From NCBI RefSeq assembly GCF_011682045.1, contig NZ_VVIW01000025.1:26758-90757 (forward strand): 64,000 nt of DNA, given 5' to 3'. The position numbers and the translations under genes are program-made. Below the pieces are notes generated by a model that saw only the letters and a list, made by a program, of their open reading frames with translations, was not told where the DNA came from and made no database searches. Of this stretch, positions 38,035 to 46,468 are shown in pieces; the first letter of the stretch is position 1, and each line of letters starts with the position of its first letter. Source of the stretch: Massilia aquatica (GTDB taxonomy: Bacteria > Pseudomonadota > Gammaproteobacteria > Burkholderiales > Burkholderiaceae_D).

Positions 38035-39981
38035 CTAGCGCTTGCCGCTCAGTTCCACGCTATCGGTAAGCACTTGCACGGCATGTTTTAACTGGAATTT
38101 TGCGATGTCTTCTTGCGGCTCGCCCTCCATTGTTCTGCGCCGCTCGGCCTCGTTCAGGGACACCTCGTCGCTGGCCAGCTGCGCCAGCTCCTGCGCGCGC
38201 TGGGCCAGGCGCTTCTGATAGCGCAGGTCCGTTTTCATGCGTTGGGCGTGCAATGTGCGCAGGCTCGGCAGCAGCTCACCCAACCCGGCTTTCTTCGGTA
38301 TGGTCTGCGCGCGGCATGCCGGACGCGCCGACAGGGTGGCATCGTCCGCGCTGGAAGCGCCGAGGCTGCCGGGTACGACGACGTCGGGACGAACGCCGTG
38401 GCCCTGAATCGGCTCGCCTCCGGCGCGGCACAGGGCGCCGACCGTCAGCCGCACGTCACCAAGCTGGCTCGCCGGATTCTTTCTGAACTCGTGGAGCCTG
38501 ACCAGGCTTTGGATGCTGCCGCGTCCGGCGCTGGTGTCGCCGATAATCAGCCCGCGCCCATAGTCCTGAATGGCCGCCGCCACGACCTCGGTCCCGGCGG
38601 CCGAGCCCTGGTCGATCAGGACCGCCAGCGGCCCATCCCAGGCCGGCGCGGCCGCCTGCGCTTCGGCGACGGTCAGGCCGCGTTGCGTTTCGATGCGCTG
38701 CGCCACCGCAACGCCAGGCAGGAACAGCCCGGTCAACGTGATTGCCTCGTCCAGGGTGCCGCCGCCGTTGTTACGCATGTCAAGCAGGATCGCATCGGCC
38801 TGTTGGGCCTTCAGTGTTTCCAGCGCGGCCGCGACATCGCGCGTGACGCTCGCATAGTCCTTGATACCGGCTTTTCGCGCCGCAAAATCCTCGTAGATCG
38901 TGGGCACCACAACGATGCCGATCCGGTAGCTGCTGGCGCCGCGCTCGACCAGTTCGAGGCGCCCGCTGGCGCGCAGGCCCGCCACCTTGAGCCTGGCGCG
39001 TGTCAGCACCACCCGGCGCGGCGTGCTGCCGGGCGCCACGCCCTGTGCCAGGAGGTCCAGCTCGACCCGCGAGCCGGCCACGCCGCGCAGCAGGCCGACC
39101 ACCTCGTCCACCCGCCACCCGACCACGTCGGTCATCGGCTGCCCGGCATCCTGGGTGATCCCGACGATGCGCTCGCCCAGGGCGATGGCGCCGCTGCGTT
39201 CGGCCGGCCCGCCCAAGGGTAGCTCGAAGACGGTGACGAAGTCGCCTTTTTGCTGTACCGCCATGCCGATGCCGACCAATCCGGGGCGGGCGCGCTCGGC
39301 CAGCGTTGTCGGCGGAGCGAGATAGGCGCCGTGCGGGTCGAGATGCAGGAGGGCAGCGTGCAGGTAGGTGTTGACAACCTCCTCGCTACGCATGGTGCGC
39401 ACGTTCTGCAACTGCCGCTCATAGCGCTGCCGCAGGGTTGTCACGATGTGTGCTTGCGAACTGCCGGCCAGGCGCAGCTTGAGGATATCGTCCATGACGC
39501 GCCGCCGCCACAGGTCGCGCAGGGCGTTGTCGTCCGGCTCCCAGGCGGCGTTCGAGCGCGCGCGCTGAAAGCGCTCGTGTCCGGCAAAGTTCATGTCGCG
39601 CAGCAGCAGGTCCTGCGCGTGCGCATACAGCATTGCCGAGCGCGCCAGGTAGGTCGCAAACACGGCGTGCGCCGTCGCCAGCTGCTTGCCGTCGCCGGGT
39701 TTGTCCAACTCGGCGCGCTCGGCCGCCATGGCCGCCAGGGCGGCCTGGGTAAATATCAGGCGGTCCGGATCGAGTACCTTGACGAAGCGCTCGAAAGGAC
39801 GCGCGCCAATCCCGCTGGCTTGCCCTTCCGGTTTGTAGCGATAGCGTTCTGTGATCTGCGCTATCAGCAGCGACGCTTCCTGTTGTGATGCCGTCGGCGG
39901 CGACAGCGGCGCCACGTCGGATGCGACAGCACTGCCCGCCACCGTGCCAATCAAAAGAACTGCCCCGAAACCGAACTTCAT
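38035..39981 (-). CDS. Prc/Tsp-like S41 protein with substituted catalytic dyad
   Basis: 648 residues, close to the length of tail-specific protease Prc, with a signal peptide, an N-terminal helical domain (about 35-225), a PDZ domain (about 232-320, GLVGIGMAVQQKGDFV), the S41 core (about 350-540) and a C-terminal helical region. In active Prc the core reads SASASE with the middle Ser catalytic and a Lys 25 residues on in GKGTVQ. Here the aligned residues are Ala462 (in GSAAGTE) and Arg487 (in GRGSIQ); the spacing of 25 is exact. The fold is kept but the protease should be dead, so a binding or chaperone role is more likely. Confidence 0.85.
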   Translation of the reverse strand: MKFGFGAVLLIGTVAGSAVASDVAPLSPPTASQQEASLLIAQITERYRYKPEGQASGIGARPFERFVKVLDPDRLIFTQAALAAMAAERAELDKPGDGKQLATAHAVFATYLARSAMLYAHAQDLLLRDMNFAGHERFQRARSNAAWEPDDNALRDLWRRRVMDDILKLRLAGSSQAHIVTTLRQRYERQLQNVRTMRSEEVVNTYLHAALLHLDPHGAYLAPPTTLAERARPGLVGIGMAVQQKGDFVTVFELPLGGPAERSGAIALGERIVGITQDAGQPMTDVVGWRVDEVVGLLRGVAGSRVELDLLAQGVAPGSTPRRVVLTRARLKVAGLRASGRLELVERGASSYRIGIVVVPTIYEDFAARKAGIKDYASVTRDVAAALETLKAQQADAILLDMRNNGGGTLDEAITLTGLFLPGVAVAQRIETQRGLTVAEAQAAAPAWDGPLAVLIDQGSAAGTEVVAAAIQDYGRGLIIGDTSAGRGSIQSLVRLHEFRKNPASQLGDVRLTVGALCRAGGEPIQGHGVRPDVVVPGSLGASSADDATLSARPACRAQTIPKKAGLGELLPSLRTLHAQRMKTDLRYQKRLAQRAQELAQLASDEVSLNEAERRRTMEGEPQEDIAKFQLKHAVQVLTDSVELSGKR

Positions 39982-40090
39982 CTATCTTCCCTAACAGAAT
40001 ATACAGCCACACAATGAAAAGCTGACTCAGACAGCTTAGCATGTTCCATGAAGCAATTTCCATGGCCTGCGTATTGACATGGCCACGGCG

Positions 40091-41017
40091 CTACGCGGGC
40101 AAACTGTTCCAGCTGCCGTAGATTTCGGAAACGATTTTCTGCACGCGCAGGCTGTGCGGATAGGCGGCGGCGTAATCACGGGCGCGCCGCACCGCACCGG
40201 CGAAGGGACCGCGCTTGCCGACGCGGACCATCAATTCCTTGCCCTCCGGCGTACCCAGATAAGCGATCAGCTTGCGCGGATCAAGCTCCGGGTCGTCCAG
40301 GTGCGCCATGACGGTGATCTCGTACGGCTGGCGGCTGACCCATTGCTCGGTCAGGGCGCTGGCGTGCAGCCAGCCGGCGTAGCGGATCGCGTCCACGTAG
40401 CCGAAGCTGTCGGCATTGCGCGGGAAGTCGATGCGGGTGCGGCGCAGCAGCTCGCCGACGGCCTGGCGCGTCTCGGGCAGCATCGGGTCGAGCAGCTTGC
40501 TGCCGAAGCCGGCCACCATCACGTCCACTCCGTAGCGCGATTGTTCGGCGCCGATCAGCTGCACCAGGCGCAGCTGCTGCTCGCGCGGCGCAAAGCGCAG
40601 GGCGCGCGCCAGCTCGCCGGCGACTTCTTCACTTTCCATCAGGCCGGCGCGCTTGGCGCGCAGCAGGATCTCGATGGTTTCGTCGGCGCCGACGGCCTGC
40701 GCCAGCGGGTAGGTGGCGCTGCGCGCAATGCGCCGGCTGGGCGAGGCGGCCAGCGCGCGCAGTTCGCCCACGATGGCGTCGTTCATGCCGGAGGCATTGC
40801 TGCGCGAGTACAGGGTGGCGAGCAGGCGGATCTGGTCGATCTTGTCGTTTTCCGAGCGGGCCGCGTGCAGGGCGGCGCGCACGCGCTTGACGTTGGCCGC
40901 GGTCGGGGCCAGGCGCAGCGTGTCTGCGGCCCGGACGGCTGGCGCTGGCGCGCGGCCAGGCGCCGCTACTGCGGTGAAGGATGCGCAAATCGCCAGAATG
41001 GCCAGTGCACTTTTCAT
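40091..41017 (-). CDS. Secreted helical-repeat hypothetical protein
   Basis: 308 residues with a signal peptide (MKSALAILAICASFTAVAA). The mature part is built of paired helices like HEAT repeats (IGELRALAASPSRRIARSATYPLAQAVG-type units, given here in paraphrase). No catalytic motif; I do not recognise the family. It lies 109 bases upstream of the inactive Prc-like gene on the same strand, so the two may be co-expressed in the periplasm. Confidence 0.6.
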   Translation of the reverse strand: MKSALAILAICASFTAVAAPGRAPAPAVRAADTLRLAPTAANVKRVRAALHAARSENDKIDQIRLLATLYSRSNASGMNDAIVGELRALAASPSRRIARSATYPLAQAVGADETIEILLRAKRAGLMESEEVAGELARALRFAPREQQLRLVQLIGAEQSRYGVDVMVAGFGSKLLDPMLPETRQAVGELLRRTRIDFPRNADSFGYVDAIRYAGWLHASALTEQWVSRQPYEITVMAHLDDPELDPRKLIAYLGTPEGKELMVRVGKRGPFAGAVRRARDYAAAYPHSLRVQKIVSEIYGSWNSLPA

Positions 41018-41329
41018 GTGGTCTCCAGAGTTGATACAGCGGGAACCAGCAGTGTGCTATGCCATTCTTGATCATTGTCAAAGCTGCATCGCGTAGCAAA
41101 AAACGCCACCGCGCGTAGCAGCCGGACGCACGATGACAGCTCCTTGAGGAAGGCGCGCATCGCCAATAACCAGACCAGCAAATTCGTCTGCCGTTCACCG
41201 CTGTGCTACCTTGCTTGCCGTGCAACTTCGCGGAAATCCTCGCACAGCGCTCCTGACACGTTTACACTTGTTGCAGTGATCAGCCGCGCATGCGAGCGCG
41301 GCGCTCTATATTTTAGGAAACTCGCATCT
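41018..41329. other. Gene-free 312-base stretch at the edge of an AT-richer islet
   Basis: No open frame with a ribosome site. It holds the leaders of the two flanking divergent genes. The stretch 41144-41165 resembles the 3' end of the alpha/beta-hydrolase gene near 42771-42793 over about 20 bases, which may be chance. Confidence 0.4.
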
Positions 41330-41773
41330 ATGTCCCAGCAAAACGTCACAACTAATGAATTTGGCGTGATGACTCTTAATGGCAACACTGCCGCTTTCGA
41401 GACCGAAATCGAGATGCCTTATATGAAGTCGGGCCGCATTTCGATAGCTGCGGATGGGTTCGAAGTGGGCCTAGAACGAATGCACGCCTTCGTGGCATGG
41501 ATGAACGTCAACCACCAAGGCTTCAAGCTTTCGCTTGAACGCGAAATTCAGAACTACGACTTGGTCTTGGATGATGTTTGGGATTCGATCCTCGGCAAGG
41601 AATGGACTGATGCGGACGAAGGGTTCTTGGAAAAGCACCTCAATTACGAGTCCGTCGATTTCAATCGCGGTTCGATTTACATGTGGATCGATACCTCTGG
41701 CCTCCACACTGACCATATGATTAGAGTAACCATGAACGAGGCAATTGAGATTGAATGCTGCGAGATGCTGTAG
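41330..41773 (+). CDS. Unrecognised acidic small protein in the AT-rich islet
   Basis: 147 residues from the ATG at 41330 (AGGA 11 bases before). It is acidic, with no export signal. A mixed alpha/beta composition, EIEMPYMKSGRISIAADGFE near the N-terminus, a WxxxxGKEWTDADEG loop and a Trp in IYMWIDTSGLHTDHM recall small immunity-type or DUF6985/DUF2262-like proteins, but I cannot assign it. Codon use is less GC-biased than in the neighbours, suggesting acquisition. Confidence 0.6.
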   Translation: MSQQNVTTNEFGVMTLNGNTAAFETEIEMPYMKSGRISIAADGFEVGLERMHAFVAWMNVNHQGFKLSLEREIQNYDLVLDDVWDSILGKEWTDADEGFLEKHLNYESVDFNRGSIYMWIDTSGLHTDHMIRVTMNEAIEIECCEML

Positions 41774-42081
41774 CCTCGGACGAGATGACTTGACACCGAA
41801 ACCTTCAATTGTGCAGGCGCTAACGCAAGTGAGAAAGACGGTTTTGTAAACACAATTCCATTGCAAGCTTCCGTGCAACCTATTGATGTAAGAGAAGTTC
41901 TTCAGCGCTAGCGACTTGTGTATAAAGGCATGCACGCCGACCGGCACGGCGCGCAAGACTTGTGTATCAGGAGGTGGGTTGCGTAGTATCAATCAGGGAT
42001 ACTGGGTTACGTAGTGATCCCAAACAAGCCAAGCGTTTCGCCAGCGATTCTCAAACCAAGGTGTTGTCGTCAGAGGAAAAA
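41774..42081. other. Gene-free 308-base stretch inside the islet
   Basis: No supported gene. A Met-less open stretch (about 41890-42005) encodes CTPTGTARKTCVSGGGLRS before a stop and may be the tail of a lost gene. An AGGAGG at about 41970 has no start codon in range. Confidence 0.35.
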
Positions 42082-42417
42082 ATGAGTGAGGAAGTATTAA
42101 CTTTAGAAATGTTCCATAGTTCCACTTTTGCGGATGGTGCGGTGCGAGTGGAGATGGATGGTATTTTACATATTGGACCAAAAGGATTTTTTATTCTTTT
42201 TTCGCACGAAAAAATCAAAATTCCTATTATTGAGGAAGGAATAGTACGAAGACTCCTGCATGCGGTTCCGTGTTATCTGGGTGGGGAAAACCTATATCGT
42301 GACACTGTACGCGTTGTTGCGACACTTCAAAAGATGGATGGTAGGGTGAAAATTAGGACGATTGAATCCGGGGTGCTGACTCGAGAAGAGGAAGAAGAGG
42401 AAATATACGCTTTTTAG
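42082..42417 (+). CDS. Unrecognised small acidic protein in the AT-rich islet
   Basis: 111 residues from the ATG at 42082 with GAGGA just upstream. Sequence is strikingly AT-rich for the region. Features: a beta-hairpin GAVRVEMDGILHIGPKGFF, an Ile/Lys-rich middle and a glutamate tract near the C-terminus (EEEEEE). No export signal or known motif. Base composition unlike the host suggests recent transfer, possibly as an orphan immunity gene. Confidence 0.55.
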   Translation: MSEEVLTLEMFHSSTFADGAVRVEMDGILHIGPKGFFILFSHEKIKIPIIEEGIVRRLLHAVPCYLGGENLYRDTVRVVATLQKMDGRVKIRTIESGVLTREEEEEEIYAF

Positions 42418-42701
42418 TTGATCGAATATTGAAAGGCTCTTCCGGCTCTGGCAACTGTAAGGTCATGCCCTTATACATACGTCGTCAGGGACACGCATAC
42501 GCTGCCAGGAAGAAGCTGACAACGCGCGCCCGTTTTCTAGCTTGGATCGGCAGGGTAACGCCATGCGGGCGAAAGCGGAACCAGCGATCAGTGAACATAT
42601 CGAGATTTTCTGTACCGCCAGCGGCGTCATTCTCGCTTTAACTACGTTTTCCTGGCATCGTTCGTCGAGGATTTCGGAGAACAAGAGCTGGCGGCTTTAA
42701 A
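42418..42701. other. Islet remnant region with a possible 45-codon ORF
   Basis: No confident gene. A short plus-strand frame from ATG 42563 to TAA 42700 encodes a peptide with one hydrophobic segment (CTASGVILALTTFSW), but it lacks a ribosome site. It may be a degraded coding remnant. Confidence 0.3.
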
Positions 42702-42728
42702 CCGGGGGGCTATTGACGGCACCCCCGG
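42702..42728 (-). terminator. Hairpin downstream of the alpha/beta hydrolase
   Basis: CCGGGGG (42702) and CCCCCGG (42722) make a 7-bp stem; on the minus strand it is followed by TTTAAA. It is positioned to end the hydrolase-XRE-membrane operon, but the T-run is short. Confidence 0.42.
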
Positions 42729-42760
42729 ATTTAATGAGGCAAGATTGGCGTGGCAGCCTG

Positions 42761-43696
42761 TTAAAGCGTTTTGAGGAAGGCGCGGATCGCCTCGTTCACC
42801 TGTTCCGGCTGGTCGATCATGGCAAAGTGCCTGGCTGGGGCCACCGTGACCACCTGCGCTTTCGGCGCGGCCTCGATCAGCGCCGCGTAGTAAGCTTTCT
42901 TGGTCTGCTCGGTCATCTCGTGGATGCTGGCGTCGGTCTCGAAATACGGCGCGATCAAGAGCACCGGCGCCGTGATCTGCGGCAGCGCCGGGCGCAGGTC
43001 CATGGCGAAGGTTTCGGCCATATACTGGAGCACCGCGCCCGGATCGCTGCGCGCACTGAGCTTGGCCAGTTCGTCGGCGCGCGCCATGTCGAGTACGCCG
43101 GTGCCGCGCATGTAGTCCTGCTGCTGCGCGGCGAAGGCGCGCTGGTCGGCCGGGGCCATGCGGCGCGCCAGCTGCTGCGCCATCTGCTCGCGCTGGCGCG
43201 GCGTGAGGTCTTCGGCGCCGGGGAACACCGGCAAGCCGTCGATGCTGATCACGCCGCCGACGGCGTCGGGGCGCTGCGCTGCCAGCGACAGCGCCAGCAC
43301 CCCGCCCAGGCTATGCCCGACCAGCACCGGCTTGACCAGTTTGCGCGTGTCGATCAGCTGCGCCAGCGCGCGCTGGGCCGCTTCCATCTGCTTGCCCGCG
43401 ACCGGCGCCCGGCCGTCGAAGCCGGGCAGGGTGACGATGTAGACGGTATGGTCGCCGAGAAAAGAGCGCGCAGTGCCTTGCCAGACCCACGAGCCGCTGG
43501 CCAGGCCCGGGATGAGGATCAGGGCGCGGCGGCCCTTGCCGTGCCGTTCGACCTGCACGGCGCCGATCTCGAAGCGTTCGGCGGGGACCAGGGTGGCGGC
43601 GAAGCGGTTCGCGGTCGATGGGGGCGGCGGGGCGTCGGCGGCAAAGGCGGGCGCGCTGGCGGCCAAGGTCAGGGCAAATACAAAGCGGGCGATCAT
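42761..43696 (-). CDS. Secreted alpha/beta-hydrolase
   Basis: 311 residues with a signal peptide (MIARFVFALTLAASAPAFA). Hydrolase landmarks: LILIPGLASGSWVW (oxyanion loop), nucleophile elbow VGHSLGG, Asp near APVLLIAPYFETD and the terminal His in APARHFAMIDQP. The substrate is unknown. The start overlaps the XRE gene stop (ATGA), making it the third gene of a regulator cassette. Confidence 0.85.
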   Translation of the reverse strand: MIARFVFALTLAASAPAFAADAPPPPSTANRFAATLVPAERFEIGAVQVERHGKGRRALILIPGLASGSWVWQGTARSFLGDHTVYIVTLPGFDGRAPVAGKQMEAAQRALAQLIDTRKLVKPVLVGHSLGGVLALSLAAQRPDAVGGVISIDGLPVFPGAEDLTPRQREQMAQQLARRMAPADQRAFAAQQQDYMRGTGVLDMARADELAKLSARSDPGAVLQYMAETFAMDLRPALPQITAPVLLIAPYFETDASIHEMTEQTKKAYYAALIEAAPKAQVVTVAPARHFAMIDQPEQVNEAIRAFLKTL

Positions 43697-43896
43697 GGTG
43701 TCTCCTGGTCGGGATGAAAAATCGATTCGAGCGGCTGCGCGAACAGCCGGGCAATGGCAAACGCCAGCGGCAGGCTCGGGTCGTAGCGCCCGGTCTCGAT
43801 GGCGTTGACGGTCTGGCGCGATACCTTGAGCAGGTCGGCCAGGTGCGCCTGGCTCCAGCCGTGCTGCGCGCGCAGGTCGCGGATGGTGTTGTTCAT
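43693..43896 (-). CDS. Small XRE-family repressor
   Basis: 67 residues, a bare helix-turn-helix: RDLRAQHGWSQAHLADLLKV followed by SRQTVNAIETGRYDPS. This compact type (YozG/Cro-like, often paired with a membrane protein) binds DNA as a dimer. It overlaps both neighbours as ATGA. The 19-bp direct repeats at the operon promoter are its likely target. Confidence 0.85.
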   Translation of the reverse strand: MNNTIRDLRAQHGWSQAHLADLLKVSRQTVNAIETGRYDPSLPLAFAIARLFAQPLESIFHPDQETP

Positions 43897-44279
43897 TTAT
43901 TGGTGATCTTGCGCACCAGGACGATGAGCAGCCAGCTGGCGGCCATGATCGGCCAGACCACGAACATCGACACGCGCGGAAAGCCGGCCAGCTCCAGGAA
44001 GCCGTAGCTGAAGGTCAGGCTGGCCGTGATGGCGGCGCTGATCGCGATGTTTTGCAAGGTCACCTGGCGCACGAATTCGTCGACCCGCCGCATCTGGCGC
44101 ACGATGGCCCACACGGCCAGCGCCACCCCGAACACGGGAGCGGCCAGGATGAGGGTGCGCGCCGGCCCGTTGGGCAGTTCCTTGCCGAACGCGATCGACA
44201 TCGCCAGCAGCAGCCAATAGACGCCAATGGCGCCAAACAGCTCGCGCAGGTAGCGCCGGCCGATGATCTTTTCGTGCAT
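43893..44279 (-). CDS. Four-helix membrane protein of an XRE-linked cassette
   Basis: 128 residues from the ATG at 44279 (GGAGG close by). Membrane segments at about 14-32, 42-62, 75-93 and 100-120. It is the kind of small inner-membrane protein often encoded with a short XRE regulator, possibly acting as its membrane-bound signal partner. First gene of the three-gene operon. Confidence 0.72.
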   Translation of the reverse strand: MHEKIIGRRYLRELFGAIGVYWLLLAMSIAFGKELPNGPARTLILAAPVFGVALAVWAIVRQMRRVDEFVRQVTLQNIAISAAITASLTFSYGFLELAGFPRVSMFVVWPIMAASWLLIVLVRKITNK

Positions 44280-44294
44280 CTCCGCCTCCGTGAT

Positions 44295-44353
44295 TGTCAA
44301 GTATGCTTTACATAGTAGGCAGCAAAGCATGCGATGTCAAGCATGCTTTACAT
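44295..44353 (-). promoter_or_regulatory. Repeat-covered promoter of the membrane protein/XRE/hydrolase operon
   Basis: Two 19-bp direct repeats, TGTCAAG(T/C)ATGCTTTACAT at 44295-44313 and 44335-44353, differ at one base and lie exactly 40 bp apart, about four helix turns. On the minus strand the upstream copy supplies the -35 TTGACA (44340-44335), followed by a 17-bp spacer and TACTAT (44317-44312); the other copy covers the start region. This fits tight autorepression by the XRE protein. Confidence 0.72.
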
Positions 44354-44416
44354 CTGTTTTTCGGCTCCTGAAGTCGACTACAATGCGGGTCGTCCACACG
44401 CCGTACCGAGAATGCC

Positions 44417-45655
44417 ATGCCCGAAATTTCACCCCAAGCCCGCGTCGCCGTCATCGGCGGCGGTCCGGCCGGCCTGATGGCCGCCGAAGTGTTGAGCCAG
44501 GGCGGCGCGGCGGTCGCTTTGTACGACGCCATGCCGTCGGTCGGGCGCAAGTTCCTTTTGGCGGGCAAGGGCGGCATGAACATCACGCACTCGGAGCCGG
44601 CGCTGGACTTCGGCAAGCGCTATGGCGCGCGCGCCGCCCAGGTGGCGCCGTGGCTGGCCGGCTTCGACGCGCAGGCGGTGCGCGACTGGATTCATGGCCT
44701 TGGCGTGGACACCTTCGTGGGCACGTCCGGACGCGTGTTCCCGACCGATATGAAGGCGGCGCCCTTGCTGCGCGCCTGGCTGCACCGCCTGCGCGAAGGC
44801 GGGGTGCAATTTCACATGCGCCATCGCTGGCTGGGCTGGAACGGCGAAGCGCTGCGCTTCGCCACCCCGGACGGCGAGCATGAAGCGGCGTTCGACGCGG
44901 TGATCCTGGCGCTGGGCGGCGCGAGCTGGGCGCGTCTGGGATCGGACGGCGCCTGGGTGCCGCTGTTGCAGGAACGCTCGGTGGCGGTGGCCCCGCTGGT
45001 GCCGTCCAACTGCGGTTTCGACACTGCCTGGAGCGAGCATTTCAGCAGCCGCCACGCGGGTGCGCCACTGACCACCGTGGCCATCACCGCGCAGGGCGCC
45101 GCGGGCAGGCCGCACAAGCGCCAGGGCCAGTTCGTCATTACCGCCGGCGGCGTCGAAGGCAGTTTGATCTACGCCTTGTCGGCCGAGCTGCGCGAACAGA
45201 TCGCCACCAACGGCAGCGCCACCATCTGGCTCGACCTGGTGCCCGATTTCAGCGCCGAAAAAGTGTTCGAGGAAGTGACGCGCCCGCGCGGTTCGCGGTC
45301 GATGTCGAGCCATCTGCAAAGCCGGCTGGGGATCAAGGGCGTCAAATCCGGATTGCTGCGCGAATGCCTGTCGGCGGCCGAATTCGCCGATACGGCGCGC
45401 TTGGCGCAAGCCCTGAAAATGCTGCCGGTGACCCTGCAACGGGCGCGCCCGATCGACGAGGCCATCAGCAGCGCCGGCGGTGTGCGCTTCGACGCGCTCG
45501 ACGCCAACGCCATGCTGCACGCCGTCCCTGGCGTGTTCGCCGCCGGCGAGATGGTCGACTGGGAAGCGCCGACCGGCGGCTACCTGCTCACCGCCTGCTT
45601 TGCCAGCGGCCGCGCCGCCGGCCTGGGCGCCTTGGCCTGGCTCACTCGAAGCTGA
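44417..45655 (+). CDS. FAD-dependent flavoprotein (HI0933/BaiN-like, TIGR03862 type)
   Basis: 412 residues. N-terminal FAD-binding VAVIGGGPAGLMAAEVL, the family block GRKFLLAGKGGMNITHSEP, ILALGGASWARLGSDG, and a C-terminal second FAD motif GVFAAGEMVDWEAPTGGYLL. An aminoacetone-oxidase-like or unknown oxidoreductase; the physiological substrate is not established. Its last 14 bases overlap the convergent DUF2807 gene. Confidence 0.88.
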   Translation: MPEISPQARVAVIGGGPAGLMAAEVLSQGGAAVALYDAMPSVGRKFLLAGKGGMNITHSEPALDFGKRYGARAAQVAPWLAGFDAQAVRDWIHGLGVDTFVGTSGRVFPTDMKAAPLLRAWLHRLREGGVQFHMRHRWLGWNGEALRFATPDGEHEAAFDAVILALGGASWARLGSDGAWVPLLQERSVAVAPLVPSNCGFDTAWSEHFSSRHAGAPLTTVAITAQGAAGRPHKRQGQFVITAGGVEGSLIYALSAELREQIATNGSATIWLDLVPDFSAEKVFEEVTRPRGSRSMSSHLQSRLGIKGVKSGLLRECLSAAEFADTARLAQALKMLPVTLQRARPIDEAISSAGGVRFDALDANAMLHAVPGVFAAGEMVDWEAPTGGYLLTACFASGRAAGLGALAWLTRS

Positions 45656-46448
45656 CGTCGCCCGAGCCGTTGCGGCTGACATTGCGCTCGCCGGGGCTGC
45701 CGTGCACGCTGATGTCGCCGCTGCCGCGCAGGTTGACCGAGGCGCTTTTGCGGGCCTGGACCACGGCGCTGCCGGAACCCATTAAATCGATGGTGACGCT
45801 CTCGGCGCTCAGGTGCTCGGCGTCCAGGTCGCCCGACCCCATCTGCGCCACCTTGAACGTCCTGGCCGCGCCCACCACCGTCATGCTGCCCGAACCGACC
45901 ACGTTGACATCGACCTTGTCGCTGTTGCCGCCATTGAGTTCAATATCGCCGCTGCCTTGCAGGCCGGCGTCGATCTCGCGGTAGCGGCCATTGAACTTGA
46001 CGTCGCCCGAGCCGTGCAGTTGCAGTTCGAGCTTGTCGCCGCTGAAACCGTTGACGGTGCTGTCGCCGCTGCCGCGGATGCGCAGGGTGTCGAGCGCGGG
46101 CAGCACCAGCACCACTTGCAGCGGCTGTTTATGGTGCAGCAGCATGCCCTTGGTTTCGATATTGAGCGTGCTCCCTTCGCTGATGGTTTCCACATTGCCC
46201 AGCAGGCGCTGTTCGCCGCGCACGGTCAGCGACGGTACCGCGCCCTGGCGCAGGGTCATGTCGATCGGGCCGCCCAGGTTGATCGTGGTGATGCCGCTTG
46301 ATACCGTGCGCGTTTCGCTGGTGAGCATGCGGCCTTCGGGATTGCTCGGGCGGGCCGTGCCCTGGGACCGCAGCAAGCTGTAGAACAGGGCGATCAGCAT
46401 GAACGCGAGGAGCAGCAGGCCGAAGCCGACCTTGAGTAATGAGCGCAT
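45642..46448 (-). CDS. DUF2807 (GIN-domain) envelope protein
   Basis: 268 residues. One N-terminal membrane anchor (MRSLLKVGFGLLLLAFMLIALFY, in part) precedes repeated strands rich in GSGD (IRGSGDSTV, LHGSGDVKF, LQGSGDIEL, VGSGSMTV, MGSGDL, LRGSGDISV), the right-handed beta-helix of DUF2807 proteins. Likely exposed in the periplasm; function unknown. It follows a DUF1700 protein by 20 bases, a frequent pairing. Confidence 0.85.
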   Translation of the reverse strand: MRSLLKVGFGLLLLAFMLIALFYSLLRSQGTARPSNPEGRMLTSETRTVSSGITTINLGGPIDMTLRQGAVPSLTVRGEQRLLGNVETISEGSTLNIETKGMLLHHKQPLQVVLVLPALDTLRIRGSGDSTVNGFSGDKLELQLHGSGDVKFNGRYREIDAGLQGSGDIELNGGNSDKVDVNVVGSGSMTVVGAARTFKVAQMGSGDLDAEHLSAESVTIDLMGSGSAVVQARKSASVNLRGSGDISVHGSPGERNVSRNGSGDVSFE

Positions 46449-46468
46449 AAGATTCTCCGGTTCCGCGT

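Noticed and set aside
41144..41165. Short match to the 3' end of the alpha/beta-hydrolase gene near 42771, read as a possible duplication flanking the islet
   Set aside because: Only about 20 bases agree and they encode a common helix (AFLK); without longer similarity it cannot be told from chance.
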